From contig CANJID010000031.1 of the NCBI GenBank assembly GCA_947474395.1, positions 1-47,547 of the forward strand: DNA of 47,547 bases. The letters run 5' to 3'. The notes under the pieces are model-generated. The model was not told the origin of the DNA. It did no database searches and saw only the letters and a list, made by a program, of their open reading frames with translations. Origin of the DNA: Caulobacterales bacterium (GTDB lineage Bacteria; Pseudomonadota; Alphaproteobacteria; Caulobacterales; Caulobacteraceae). The translations under genes and the position numbers were made by a program. Position 1 is the stretch's first letter. Each line of letters starts with the position of its first letter. Positions 29,887-38,059 of this stretch are shown here, one piece after another.

Positions 29887-31028
29887 TGAACGACCGCGCC
29901 CAGAACATCCTCCTGGTCCTACACGACCTGGGTCTGGGCGGTTCCGAACGGATCGCCATACGACTGGCGAACCGTTGGGCCGAGCAGGGGCGCCTAGTAA
30001 CCCTGCTTTGCGGTACGCGTGACGGGCCCCTGGCCCCGCTCATATCGAGCGCGGTCAAGGTCGTGGAATGCGAGCCTGTGATCCCGCGAGGTGCGGGATC
30101 GCGGCGACGGCTGGGCGAGGCGACGGTTGCCTACGTCGAGGGCCACCCCGCGGATGTGCTTTTCATCCCGGGGAACTACCATTGGCCCATCCTCCCCAGT
30201 TTCGCCCGCTCGCCGGAGGCTGGCCGCCCGGCGGTGGTCGCCCAGATCGGCACCCCGCTCTACCGGCACGGGCGCGGCCCGATCCGGCAGCTGGAATACA
30301 ATTTCAAGACCCGGCGGCGGCTGCGCTGCATCGATGCGGCGATCTCGCTCTCGCCGGCCATGACCGCCGAGGCCGATCACATCCTCGGGCGTCGGATAAC
30401 CCAGTGCCTGCGCCTGCCCGCCCTCGAGGACGAAAAGGGCCGCCGGTCGATCCTGTCCCCGGCGGGCGGCAAGCTGATCGTGGCGGCCGGTCGGCTGGTC
30501 CCCGAGAAGGGGTTCGACGTCGCCCTTCGCGCCTTCGCCCGCCTGGGCGATCCCGAAGCGCGCCTGGCCATTCTTGGAGAGGGGCCTTCCTTAAGCGAGC
30601 TCACCGCCTTGGCCGCGAGCCTGGGGATCGCGGACCGGGTGCAGTTCCCCGGCTATGTCGAGGACATCGGTCCCTGGCTGCATAGGGCGCGGGCCTTCCT
30701 GCTCTCCTCCTACTACGAGGGTTACGCCGCCGTGGTGGTCGAGGCCCTGGCGGCCGGCCGGCCGGTGGTGGCCACCGACTGCACGCCCGCGGCCTACGAG
30801 CTGCTCGACCGCCCCGAGCGCGGCGTGGTCACGCCCATCGGAGATGTCGAAGCCATGGCCGAGGGCATGGGCCGCCTCCTGAGTGCGGAAGCCGCCGATC
30901 CCTATCGCCTCGCCGCGGCCGTCGCCGCCTACCGCATAGGCCCCATCGCCCGGGCCTATCTGGGTCTCTTCGACGAGGTCCATGCCCGCCGCACCGGCGT
31001 GCCGGAGCCCTTCGTCAGGGCCGCCTAA
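29886..31028 (+). CDS. glycosyltransferase, GT4-like (GT-B fold)
   Basis: 380 residues. The N-terminal domain has HDLGLGGSERIAIRLANRWA, the usual Gly-rich loop of GT4 enzymes. The C-terminal domain has KLIVAAGRLVPEKGFDVALR at about 196-215 and the E-x7-E nucleotide-sugar motif at Glu278 and Glu286 (YYEGYAAVVVEALAAG), then RPVVATDCTPAAYELL. No membrane span is clear. The stop codon is the first three bases of an interspersed repeat (31026-31088). Downstream and on the other strand lie a flippase, a methyltransferase and a GINT-type protein, so it probably adds a sugar to an exported glycan. Donor and acceptor are unknown. Confidence 0.88.
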   Translation: MNDRAQNILLVLHDLGLGGSERIAIRLANRWAEQGRLVTLLCGTRDGPLAPLISSAVKVVECEPVIPRGAGSRRRLGEATVAYVEGHPADVLFIPGNYHWPILPSFARSPEAGRPAVVAQIGTPLYRHGRGPIRQLEYNFKTRRRLRCIDAAISLSPAMTAEADHILGRRITQCLRLPALEDEKGRRSILSPAGGKLIVAAGRLVPEKGFDVALRAFARLGDPEARLAILGEGPSLSELTALAASLGIADRVQFPGYVEDIGPWLHRARAFLLSSYYEGYAAVVVEALAAGRPVVATDCTPAAYELLDRPERGVVTPIGDVEAMAEGMGRLLSAEAADPYRLAAAVAAYRIGPIARAYLGLFDEVHARRTGVPEPFVRAA

Positions 31029-31088
31029 TTCTGGCATTTGGAGCGCGTTCGAGCGGCGAAACCGCTCACACTTTCGCCTGACGCGCTC
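31026..31088. repeat. interspersed palindromic repeat, copy 2
   Basis: TAATTCTGGCATTT followed by an inverted repeat GAGCGCGTTC ... GACGCGCTC with an inner GAGCGG/CCGCTC stem. It matches 45113-45177 with only a few changes. It begins on the stop codon of the glycosyltransferase and extends into the end of the facing gene, whose last residues (ARGARQAKV) and stop it encodes. It can fold as a hairpin in both convergent transcripts and may act as a two-way terminator. Confidence 0.85.
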
Positions 31089-31980
31089 CTCGGGCTTTTT
31101 CCAGTCGACGACGGATATCCAGCGCCAGGGTTGCGGGCGAGACGTGCTGGCGCTTGGCGTCGATCAGGGTCACGCCTCCGGCGGAGGCCAGGGTGTGCAG
31201 CCCCTTCACATAGGGCGCGAAGCTTTCGGGCGGCCGGATCGGCTCGTCCGCCGTGGCCTCGAACCGTTCCGGAGAAAGCACATGGATGCGCAAGGCCCGG
31301 ATCGCGCCGCCGTAGGTGCGCCGGCAGTCCTGCACTGGCAGGACCAGGGCGCCGTCCACCGCCACGGGCGTGCCGCCGGGCCGCGAACTCGAGGGGTCCA
31401 GCCGCACCGGATTGCCGGGGTGGGGCGTCCAGGGGCCGGTGAGGCGTTCGGCGAAGGCGGCGTGGAGGGCCCCGACCTTGGCCGCCTTGGTGGTCGCGGG
31501 GGTGTAGAACAGCCACCACAGGCCGTCGTGGAAGACCGGCGTCGCGTCGATCGGGACCACGTCGAGGTCGATCGTCTGCACGGCTTCCCAGCGGTCGGGG
31601 AAGGCGGCCGCCCGGTAGAGGGTCAGGCGGCCCGACTTGTGGGCTTCGGGCAGCATCCAGGTCTCGCCGTCGGCTTCGATGATGAAGGGGTAGGAGAGGT
31701 GCCACGGCTCCTCCAGCACCTGTCGCCGCTCGACCACCCGCAGGGCGGCGTCGAGGATCACCACCTCGATCACGCCTTTGCGGTCGCGATAGTCGTAGGC
31801 CTCCACGAAGACGTGCAGCCGGCCGCCCCGCCATAGCCCGAACGGGTCGGCCAGGAACCGGAGCGCGCCCTCCTGCGGCAGCCAGACGATCTCCTGCGTT
31901 TCGAGGGCGTCGGGCGCCAGCAGGGTCTCGATCGGCGCCCGCACCACCCCGACCCGCCAGATATCCTTCAGGAGCGGCAT
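31066..31980 (-). CDS. GINT-type beta-propeller protein of glycan clusters
   Basis: 304 residues. Conserved blocks match the family named after the N-terminal domain of plant glucosamine inositolphosphorylceramide transferase: LRFLADPFGLWRGGRLHVFVEAYDYRDRKG, HLSYPFIIEADGETWMLPEA (family HLSYPF), and IDATPVFHDGLWWLFYT. This is a five-bladed propeller-type fold resembling family 43 glycosidases. Bacterial members occur in polysaccharide clusters; their activity is not established. It starts directly after the stop of the methyltransferase gene and is the last gene of flippase - methyltransferase - this gene. Its last eight or so codons and stop come from an interspersed repeat, so its C-terminus may have been replaced or extended. 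Longer quotes are avoided; the first block spans about residues 40-69. Confidence 0.75.
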   Translation of the reverse strand: MPLLKDIWRVGVVRAPIETLLAPDALETQEIVWLPQEGALRFLADPFGLWRGGRLHVFVEAYDYRDRKGVIEVVILDAALRVVERRQVLEEPWHLSYPFIIEADGETWMLPEAHKSGRLTLYRAAAFPDRWEAVQTIDLDVVPIDATPVFHDGLWWLFYTPATTKAAKVGALHAAFAERLTGPWTPHPGNPVRLDPSSSRPGGTPVAVDGALVLPVQDCRRTYGGAIRALRIHVLSPERFEATADEPIRPPESFAPYVKGLHTLASAGGVTLIDAKRQHVSPATLALDIRRRLEKARGARQAKV

Positions 31981-32565
31981 CTAGGCGACGCCCTCCCGGC
32001 GGATGAGCAGGTCGTAGACGTGGGTGACGCCGGGGACCTCCACCCGCGCGGGCAGGTCGCCCAGCGGCTCGGGGGCAAACTCGGGGGCCGCGAGGCCGAG
32101 CGGATCGGCGATGCGATCCGTGTTCCAGCCCAGCAGCAGGCGTCCACCCGGCGCCGTGATCTTCCAGAGCGCCCTCAGGGTCATCCGCTGGTCCTCGGGG
32201 CGGTCCACGCCGAAGCCGAGGATGCCGTTGCAGAGGACGGCGTCGAAGGCGAGGTCGGCGAAAAGGGTGTCGGCCTCGCTGATGTCCCCGGTCCGGTGGC
32301 GTCCTGCGCGCCCATAACCCTCGACGCGGGCGTCGATGTCCGTGGTCCAGACCTCCGCTCCTTGGGTCTCCAGCAATGCGGGATAGTCGGCGGTGTAGAG
32401 CTTGCAGCCGACCCACAGGATGCGCCCGCCGCCCGCGGCGAAGGCCGGCAGGTAGTCCTCCAGCATCAGCTTGCGGTCGGGGGAGCGGGCGACCCGCGCG
32501 GCGGTGATCGCCTCGGCCTTGTCGCGGCCGAGCACCAGCTTGGTCAGGGCGTTGCGGACGCTCAT
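31981..32565 (-). CDS. class I SAM-dependent methyltransferase-like protein
   Basis: 194 residues from ATG 32565, which overlaps the flippase stop as ATGA; a much longer open frame upstream is the flippase read in a wrong frame. Residues 46-53 (GGRILWVG) are the first strand and a loose Gly loop; EVWTTDIDAR at about 71-80 has the acidic residue that binds ribose; FDAVLCNGILGFGV and APGGRLLLGWN follow the Rossmann methyltransferase order. The Gly loop is VGCKLYT rather than a G-x-G-x-G, so SAM binding is likely but not certain. It probably modifies a sugar or lipid-linked glycan. Neighbours are a flippase and a GINT-type protein. Confidence 0.72.
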   Translation of the reverse strand: MSVRNALTKLVLGRDKAEAITAARVARSPDRKLMLEDYLPAFAAGGGRILWVGCKLYTADYPALLETQGAEVWTTDIDARVEGYGRAGRHRTGDISEADTLFADLAFDAVLCNGILGFGVDRPEDQRMTLRALWKITAPGGRLLLGWNTDRIADPLGLAAPEFAPEPLGDLPARVEVPGVTHVYDLLIRREGVA

Positions 32566-33977
32566 TCGTCGTCTCCCGTCGGCGGAGCGACGGGGGTCGT
32601 CCTGCGCCGCTTGCGGAAGATGGCCAGCATCCAGCCCGCGGCCAGGCCCGCCTCCGCGGCGACCAGGGCCGCCCCCGCCCCCGTCAGGCCGAAGCCGTGC
32701 AGGATGGCGGGGAGGGCGGCGAGATAGATCGCGCTGACCACGAGCTGCACCCGCACCACTGCCCCCGCCCGGCCCTGGGTGATCAGCATGGGCTCCAACG
32801 GCAGGGCGAAGGCGCCGATCACCGTCGCGCCCACCTGCCAGTTCATGGTGACGGCGGCCGAGGGCATGTCGCTGCCGATGATCAGCCGCAGCAGCCAGGG
32901 CCCCAGGAAGATGCTCACCCCCAAGAGCAGCGCCACCACCGAGCCCGCGGTCAGGCCGGTGGAGCGGGCCAGCCGCCAGGCCGCCGCTTCGCTGCCGGTG
33001 GCGCGCAGGCGCGCCAGCTCGGGATAGAGGGCCACCGCCAGCAGCCGCGCGGGCTTGGCGATGGCGTCGGCCACCTGCCGGCCGATCCGCCAGAAGGCGG
33101 CCGGCGCCGGTCCCATCACGCCGCCGACCAGAAGGGTGGTCGCGTGGGTCATGGCCACGTCCAGGCCCGCGCTGAGGTTGGTGTTCCAGGCGAACTTCCA
33201 GGCCTTGGGCATGCCCTCGGTCAGCCCGCCGCCCCAGGCGAACCCCACCAGCAATCCCCGCCTCTTCAGCTCGCGGACGCCGACCACCGCCAGGTAGAGG
33301 AAGCCGCCGGTCTGGCCCGCCGCCCAGGCTGCCAGGAAGCCCTCCAGCGGCGCGTGGAGGAGGAACGCCACACCGCAGGCCAGGAGGCGGAAGAGACCCA
33401 CCAGGGCGGTCTGTCGGGCCAGGATCTCGAACCGGTCCAGCATCCGCATCAGGCCCATCGGCGTCGCCGAGACCATGACCAGGATGGTCAGCATGTAGAG
33501 GGCCGCCGCCGTCCTGTGGGCCCCCCCCCAGCCCAGTTTGTCGGCGAACAGCAGAGAGCCGGCGATCCCGACCACGAGGCCGACGACGGTGCTGGAAAGG
33601 TCGAGGAAGATGCTGAAACGCAGGACGCGCTGGAAGTCCCGGATCCGATTCTCGGCGAGGGGGCGGGTGCCGAAGTGCAGCAGGGTCTGCCACGACTGGA
33701 ACTTCATCACGTCGCCGACGAACTGGGCGAAGGCGTGGATCAGGATCAGGACGCCGAGGGTGGCGGGGCCTAGCGCCCGGGCCGTGACGGCCATGTAGGC
33801 CAGGCCCAGGACCGCGTTGACGCTGCGGCCGCTCAGCAGCAGGCCAGCGTTTCCCAGCACGCGTCGGAGAGGCGGGATGGCCTTCAAAATGCTGGTCTCC
33901 GCCTCGTCCCCGATCCTCCCGGCGCTGGCCCGAAAGGATAGGCGAAGACCTTTAGCGTTACGGCGTGCGGACTGCAC
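32562..33977 (-). CDS. polysaccharide flippase (Wzx/MOP-type membrane protein)
   Basis: Up to 471 residues from GTG 33977; the first 30 residues look non-conserved and TTG 33887 (GGAG upstream) is a good alternative start. About 12-14 hydrophobic helices, paired basic loops, and an N-terminal helix pair LLLSGRSVNAVLGLAYMAVTARALG are typical of the oligosaccharide-lipid exporter branch of the MOP superfamily. Such proteins flip lipid-linked oligosaccharides to the outer leaflet. The gene is followed by the methyltransferase (4-base overlap) and the GINT-type gene. A run of nine C at 33531-33539 lies inside the frame and does not break it. Confidence 0.85.
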   Translation of the reverse strand: MQSARRNAKGLRLSFRASAGRIGDEAETSILKAIPPLRRVLGNAGLLLSGRSVNAVLGLAYMAVTARALGPATLGVLILIHAFAQFVGDVMKFQSWQTLLHFGTRPLAENRIRDFQRVLRFSIFLDLSSTVVGLVVGIAGSLLFADKLGWGGAHRTAAALYMLTILVMVSATPMGLMRMLDRFEILARQTALVGLFRLLACGVAFLLHAPLEGFLAAWAAGQTGGFLYLAVVGVRELKRRGLLVGFAWGGGLTEGMPKAWKFAWNTNLSAGLDVAMTHATTLLVGGVMGPAPAAFWRIGRQVADAIAKPARLLAVALYPELARLRATGSEAAAWRLARSTGLTAGSVVALLLGVSIFLGPWLLRLIIGSDMPSAAVTMNWQVGATVIGAFALPLEPMLITQGRAGAVVRVQLVVSAIYLAALPAILHGFGLTGAGAALVAAEAGLAAGWMLAIFRKRRRTTPVAPPTGDDE

Positions 33978-34027
33978 GTCCTGTCGGTCGGGCCGGGGCG
34001 ATCGCGCCGCGGCCGGATCGGCTCAAG

Positions 34028-34375
34028 CTAGAACGCGGCGACTTCCACATAACCCTGGCGCCGGCTCTCCAGCACGCGGCCCAGCTGCACCAGGGCGTCG
34101 GAGTTGGCCTGGGTGATGCAGCCCTGCAGGGCGTTCACGCCGATGTCCGTATGGTTGCCGGTCGAGGGCGCGCGCTGGCAGGCGGTGTTGGCGGCGTCGG
34201 AGATCTCACGGCGGATGGTGGCCTCGTCCTTGCCGTAGGTGTCGACGCGGATGATGTAGGCGTCGCGGGGCTGGCCCTGGACGATCACGTCGTTGCTGTC
34301 GCTGTACGCCGGCTGGGCGAAGGCGGCGGGGGCGATGGCGGCGACGGCCGCCGCGATCAGAAGAGTGCGGATCAT
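34028..34375 (-). CDS. UrcA-family exported small protein
   Basis: 115 residues from ATG 34375 (GAGAAG upstream; GTG 34387 would add four). Residues 1-20 form a Sec signal (ending PAAFAQ). The mature protein has the two-cysteine pattern of UrcA proteins, in TACQRAP and QGCITQAN, with the typical R-E-I-x-D-A-A-N helix before the first Cys (RREISDAANTAC). A disulfide is likely. UrcA proteins are common in Caulobacterales and sphingomonads; function unknown. The gene diverges from the MBL/DUF1592 operon, with 169 bases between them. Confidence 0.82.
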   Translation of the reverse strand: MIRTLLIAAAVAAIAPAAFAQPAYSDSNDVIVQGQPRDAYIIRVDTYGKDEATIRREISDAANTACQRAPSTGNHTDIGVNALQGCITQANSDALVQLGRVLESRRQGYVEVAAF

Positions 34376-34544
34376 CGATCTTCTCACTGTTTACTGCTGG
34401 TCGGCCGATCCGGCCCTGTCGCCCTAAACCCCTCCCGCCGCGCAGCTGTTCCGCCGAAAAGCGCCCGCTGCGCGTGCAATCAAGCGGGGCCGCGACCCCG
34501 GAAGCAGTTGGCTTGGGGCCGCTGGCGAGCTAGTTTCCCGCCCC
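34376..34544. promoter_or_regulatory. divergent intergenic region between UrcA and MBL-fold genes
   Basis: 169 bases that should hold the promoters of both genes. The AT-rich patch ATCTTCTCACTGTTTACTG at about 34377-34395 is the leader of the urcA-like gene. I see no certain promoter elements, and there is no clear Shine-Dalgarno before ATG 34545. Confidence 0.35.
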
Positions 34545-35555
34545 ATGGGAGGATTCAATAACAAAGATAACCTGAGGCCCCTCGCGGCCGCGCCGGATCG
34601 GCGCGCCCTGCTGGCCGCAGGTCTCGGCGGCGCCCTGACGTTCGGCCTCGGGGCCGGGCGCGCACTGGCGGCCTCCGCGTCGAATCTCACGGCTGTCGAT
34701 ATCGCCGACGGGGTGACCCTGATCGGCGGCGCGGGCGCCAATGTGGTGGCGGTGCGCGGCCCCGACGGGGCGGTGCTGGTGGACGGGGGCGTGGCCGAGA
34801 ATGCGGCGGCGGTGCTCGACCTCGCCCTGACCCGCACCAAGGCCCGCAAGGTCGACACGCTCTTCAACACCAGCTGGCGGCCGGAGCACACTGGCGCCAA
34901 CGACCTGATCGGCGGGCAGGGCGGACGGATCGTCGCCCATGAAAACACGAAGCTGTGGATGGGCACGGAGATATGGGTGCGCTGGGAGGACAGGACCTAC
35001 GCCCCCCGCGCCAAGGCGGCCCGGCCGGCCAAGACCTTCTATGCCAGCGGCAGCCTGCCGCTGGATAAGGAGACCGCCGAGTACGGCTATCTGATGCAGG
35101 CCCACACCGACGGGGACGCCTATGTCTTCTTCCGCAAGGCCAATGTCCTGGTCTGCGGCGGGGCGGTGTCGAACCAGGGCTGGCCGACCATCGACTGGTC
35201 CACGGGGGGCTGGATCGGCTCCACGGGCCGCGCCCAGACCCTGAACGTCATCGAGATCCCGACCTACGGCGGCATGAACGGGGCGCTGCAGACCCTGATC
35301 GGCCTCGCCGACGACAAGACCATTATCGTGCCGGGCTGGGGTCCGGTCATGACCCGCGCCGACCTCAAGGCGCAGTCGGCCATGTACACCACCATCGCCG
35401 ATCGCCTCCGCGACGAACTCTACAAGGGCAAGGGCACGAGCGAAGTCGTCGCCGCCGGCCTGACACGTGAGTTCGACGCCAGGATGGGTGATCCCAAGCA
35501 GTTCACGACCTTGGCCTTCCAGAGCCTTTGGGGGCACCTGACGCCCGATGCGTAA
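34545..35555 (+). CDS. Tat-exported MBL-fold protein with degenerate zinc site (pseudoenzyme)
   Basis: 336 residues. A twin-arginine motif (DRRALLAAG at about 18-26) and hydrophobic core give a Tat signal. The fold is a metallo-beta-lactamase domain of the SoxH/quinoprotein-relay type (VLVDGGVAENAAAVL, then LFNTSWRPEHTGAND). The usual H-x-H-x-D-H reads S110-W-R112-P-E114-H115. His187 in AHTDGD is kept, but the bridging Asp is Gly206 (LVCGGAV for a family H-x-G-D) and the last His is Trp265 (VPGWGP for P-G-H-G-P). Only two of seven ligands remain, so metal hydrolysis is unlikely. The next gene starts inside it (8-base overlap), so it is made together with a c-haem protein. It may bind a substrate or chaperone its partners. 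Confidence 0.8.
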   Translation: MGGFNNKDNLRPLAAAPDRRALLAAGLGGALTFGLGAGRALAASASNLTAVDIADGVTLIGGAGANVVAVRGPDGAVLVDGGVAENAAAVLDLALTRTKARKVDTLFNTSWRPEHTGANDLIGGQGGRIVAHENTKLWMGTEIWVRWEDRTYAPRAKAARPAKTFYASGSLPLDKETAEYGYLMQAHTDGDAYVFFRKANVLVCGGAVSNQGWPTIDWSTGGWIGSTGRAQTLNVIEIPTYGGMNGALQTLIGLADDKTIIVPGWGPVMTRADLKAQSAMYTTIADRLRDELYKGKGTSEVVAAGLTREFDARMGDPKQFTTLAFQSLWGHLTPDA

Positions 35556-38049
35556 AGTCCTGCGTTCCTCATCCGCCCTCGTGTCCGCCTGCGTCGTCGC
35601 CCTGGTCGGCGGCGCCGTCCTCCTGGCGGGCTCCGCCAAGGGCGATGCGCCCGTACATCCCGGCCTCTATCCGCGCCTGGCCGAAGCTCCGCAGCAGAAG
35701 GAGCTGATCGACCGCTACTGCGTGGCCTGCCACAACCCGGGGTTCGTCAACGGCGGGGTGATCCTGGAGGACATGGACCTCGCCCGCGTCCCGGCCAACG
35801 CCGAGCTGTGGGAGAAGGTGGTCAAGAAGCTGCGCGGGCGGATGATGCCGCCGCCGGGCATGCCCCACCCCGACGAGAGCACCACCAACGGCCTCGTCGG
35901 CTGGCTGGAGGGCTACCTCGACTACGCCGCGGGCTCGGCCGGCCGCGACCCCGGTCATGTGACCCTGCACCGGCTGAACCGGCGCGAATACGCCAACGCC
36001 GTGCGCCAGCTCCTGGCCCTCGACGTCTCGCCGACCTCCCTGCTGCCCCAGGACGACGTGGCCGACGGCTTCGACAACGTGGCCGACGCCCTGAACGTCT
36101 CGCCGACCTTCCTCGACCAGTACATCGCCGCCGCCCGCACCGTGGCGGTCCAGGCCGTTGGGCAGAAAGAGCCCCGCGCCGCGGCGTCCGTCTATTCGCC
36201 CAATGCAGACGTGGACGCCAAGCAGACCGACCACGTCGAGGGCCTGCCCATGGGCACTCGGGGCGGGCTGGTGGTGGAGCACAACTTCCCGGCCGACGGG
36301 GAGTACGAGCTCAACGTCTCGGGCATGGTCGGGGGGCTCTACTCCCTGAACCAGGAGTTCGAGCACAAGGTCCTGGCCGTCCTCGACGGCCGGAAGATCT
36401 ACGAGACCACCATTGGCGGCGACGCGGACGCCCGCGCGGTCGACCAGCAGCAGGCGCCGGCCATCGACGCCATCAACGCCCGGCTGAAGAAGATCCGCTT
36501 CAAGGCCACCGCCGGCCCGCACAAGCTGGGCGTCACCTTCCAGGCCCGCAGCTATTCGGAATCCGATTCCCGCCTGCAGCAGTTCGTCCCCGGGGGTGGC
36601 CTGGAACGCGTGCCGACGGTGTCGAGCATGGAGGTGCGCGGCCCCTTCAACCCGACCGGCCTGTCGCAGACCCCCAGCCGGCGCCAGATCTTCTCCTGCT
36701 ACCCGAAAGCCAAGAGCGAAGAGGCCGCCTGCGCCGACAAGATCATCACCCGTATCGCCCGGGGCGCCTATCGCCGACCGGTGACCGGCGCCGACATGAC
36801 CGAGCTGCGCAAGTTCTACCAGGCCGGGGCGCAGCGGGCCGGGTTCGAGGAGGGCGTCCGTAGCGCCATCACCCGCATCCTGGCCAGCCCCGAGTTCCTC
36901 TACCGCATCGAGCAGGACCCGGAGCGCCTCGCTCCCGGCGCCGTACACAAGATCAGCGACCTGGAGCTGGCGTCCCGCCTGTCGTTCTTCCTCTGGAGCA
37001 ACGTCCCCGACGACGAGCTCTTGACGGCGGCCGCTTCGGGCAAGCTCTCCAGGCCCGCCGTGCTGGAAGCCCAGGTCAAGCGCATGCTGGCCGACCCCCG
37101 CGCCGAGACATTGGTGTCCAGCTTCGCCTTCCAGTGGCTGCAGGTCTCGAAGCTCGACGACGTGGCCGCCGACGCCAAGGTCTTCCCCAATGCGCTGCCG
37201 GGCGCCGCCAATGGCGACATCCGCGGCTCGATGAAGGAGGAGCTGCGCCTGTTTGTCGGCGACGTGTTCGGCAACAACCGCCCGATCATGGACCTGCTGA
37301 CGGCCGACGACACCTACCTGAACGAGCGGCTGGCGCTGCATTACGGCATCAAGGACATCAAGGGCGGCCGCTTCCGCCACGTGACCCTGCCCATGCCCGA
37401 GCGCCGGGGCCTCTTGGGCAAGGGGGCGATCCTGATGGAGACCTCCTACCCGAACCGCACCTCGCCGGTGCTGCGCGGGGCCTGGATCCTGGAGAACATC
37501 GTCGGCACCCCGCCCAACCCGCCCCCGCCGAACGTGGAGGCGCTGAAGGAGCCGGCCGCCGGCCAGACCACCCGCACCATGCGCGAGCGGATGGCCGAGC
37601 ACCGGGCCAACCCGACCTGCAACGTCTGCCACGGGGTCATGGACCCCCTCGGTCTCAGCCTCGAGAACTTCGACGGGGTCGGGGTGTGGCGCGCCCGCGA
37701 CCGCTTCGCCGCCAGCGACATCGACGCCTCGGGCGTGCTGCCCACCGGCGCCAAGATCAACGGCCCGAACGACCTGCGCAACGCCCTGGCCTCGCGGCCC
37801 GAGCAGTTCGCCCAGACCTTCATCCACAAGCTCACCACCTACGCCGTGGGCCGCAAGCTCACCTACCGCGACATGCCCCGCATCCGGGCGCTGACCGTCG
37901 CGGCGGCCAAGGACGATTATCGCTTCGTGCCCATCGTCATGCAGATCGTCAACAGCGACCTGTTCCAGATGCGGACCAAGCCCGCGGCCAAGCCCGAACC
38001 CAAGATGCAGCAAGTCGCCAGCACCGCGCCTTCACCCGCGCGGCCCTGA
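35548..38049 (+). CDS. DUF1587/1592/1595/1588/1585 protein with c-type haem motifs
   Basis: 833 residues. An N-terminal hydrophobic segment (residues 8-28) serves as signal or anchor. A haem motif CVACH lies at 58-62 in a cytochrome-like domain. Then follow the DUF1587 (HRLNRREYANAVRQLL, about 145-160), DUF1595 (ITRIARGAYRRPVTGADM, about 397), DUF1592 (about 455-585), DUF1588 (about 605-705, with a second CxxCH in PTCNVCHGVMDPLG) and DUF1585 (C-terminal) blocks. This five-part plan was first noted in Planctomycetes and myxobacteria, and also occurs in some alphaproteobacteria. Two haem motifs suggest periplasmic electron transfer. It partners with the DUF1552 protein ten bases on. The substrate is unknown. 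Confidence 0.85.
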   Translation: MRKVLRSSSALVSACVVALVGGAVLLAGSAKGDAPVHPGLYPRLAEAPQQKELIDRYCVACHNPGFVNGGVILEDMDLARVPANAELWEKVVKKLRGRMMPPPGMPHPDESTTNGLVGWLEGYLDYAAGSAGRDPGHVTLHRLNRREYANAVRQLLALDVSPTSLLPQDDVADGFDNVADALNVSPTFLDQYIAAARTVAVQAVGQKEPRAAASVYSPNADVDAKQTDHVEGLPMGTRGGLVVEHNFPADGEYELNVSGMVGGLYSLNQEFEHKVLAVLDGRKIYETTIGGDADARAVDQQQAPAIDAINARLKKIRFKATAGPHKLGVTFQARSYSESDSRLQQFVPGGGLERVPTVSSMEVRGPFNPTGLSQTPSRRQIFSCYPKAKSEEAACADKIITRIARGAYRRPVTGADMTELRKFYQAGAQRAGFEEGVRSAITRILASPEFLYRIEQDPERLAPGAVHKISDLELASRLSFFLWSNVPDDELLTAAASGKLSRPAVLEAQVKRMLADPRAETLVSSFAFQWLQVSKLDDVAADAKVFPNALPGAANGDIRGSMKEELRLFVGDVFGNNRPIMDLLTADDTYLNERLALHYGIKDIKGGRFRHVTLPMPERRGLLGKGAILMETSYPNRTSPVLRGAWILENIVGTPPNPPPPNVEALKEPAAGQTTRTMRERMAEHRANPTCNVCHGVMDPLGLSLENFDGVGVWRARDRFAASDIDASGVLPTGAKINGPNDLRNALASRPEQFAQTFIHKLTTYAVGRKLTYRDMPRIRALTVAAAKDDYRFVPIVMQIVNSDLFQMRTKPAAKPEPKMQQVASTAPSPARP

Positions 38050-38059
38050 GGAGACAGTC

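Noticed and set aside
33531-33539. C9 run as a third frameshift
   Set aside because: The flippase frame passes through it intact (LGWGGAHR) and membrane helices continue on both sides.
31981-33693. 570-codon minus-strand frame joining the methyltransferase to an upstream region
   Set aside because: The upstream half is the flippase gene in a wrong frame. The methyltransferase begins at ATG 32565 with a 4-base overlap.
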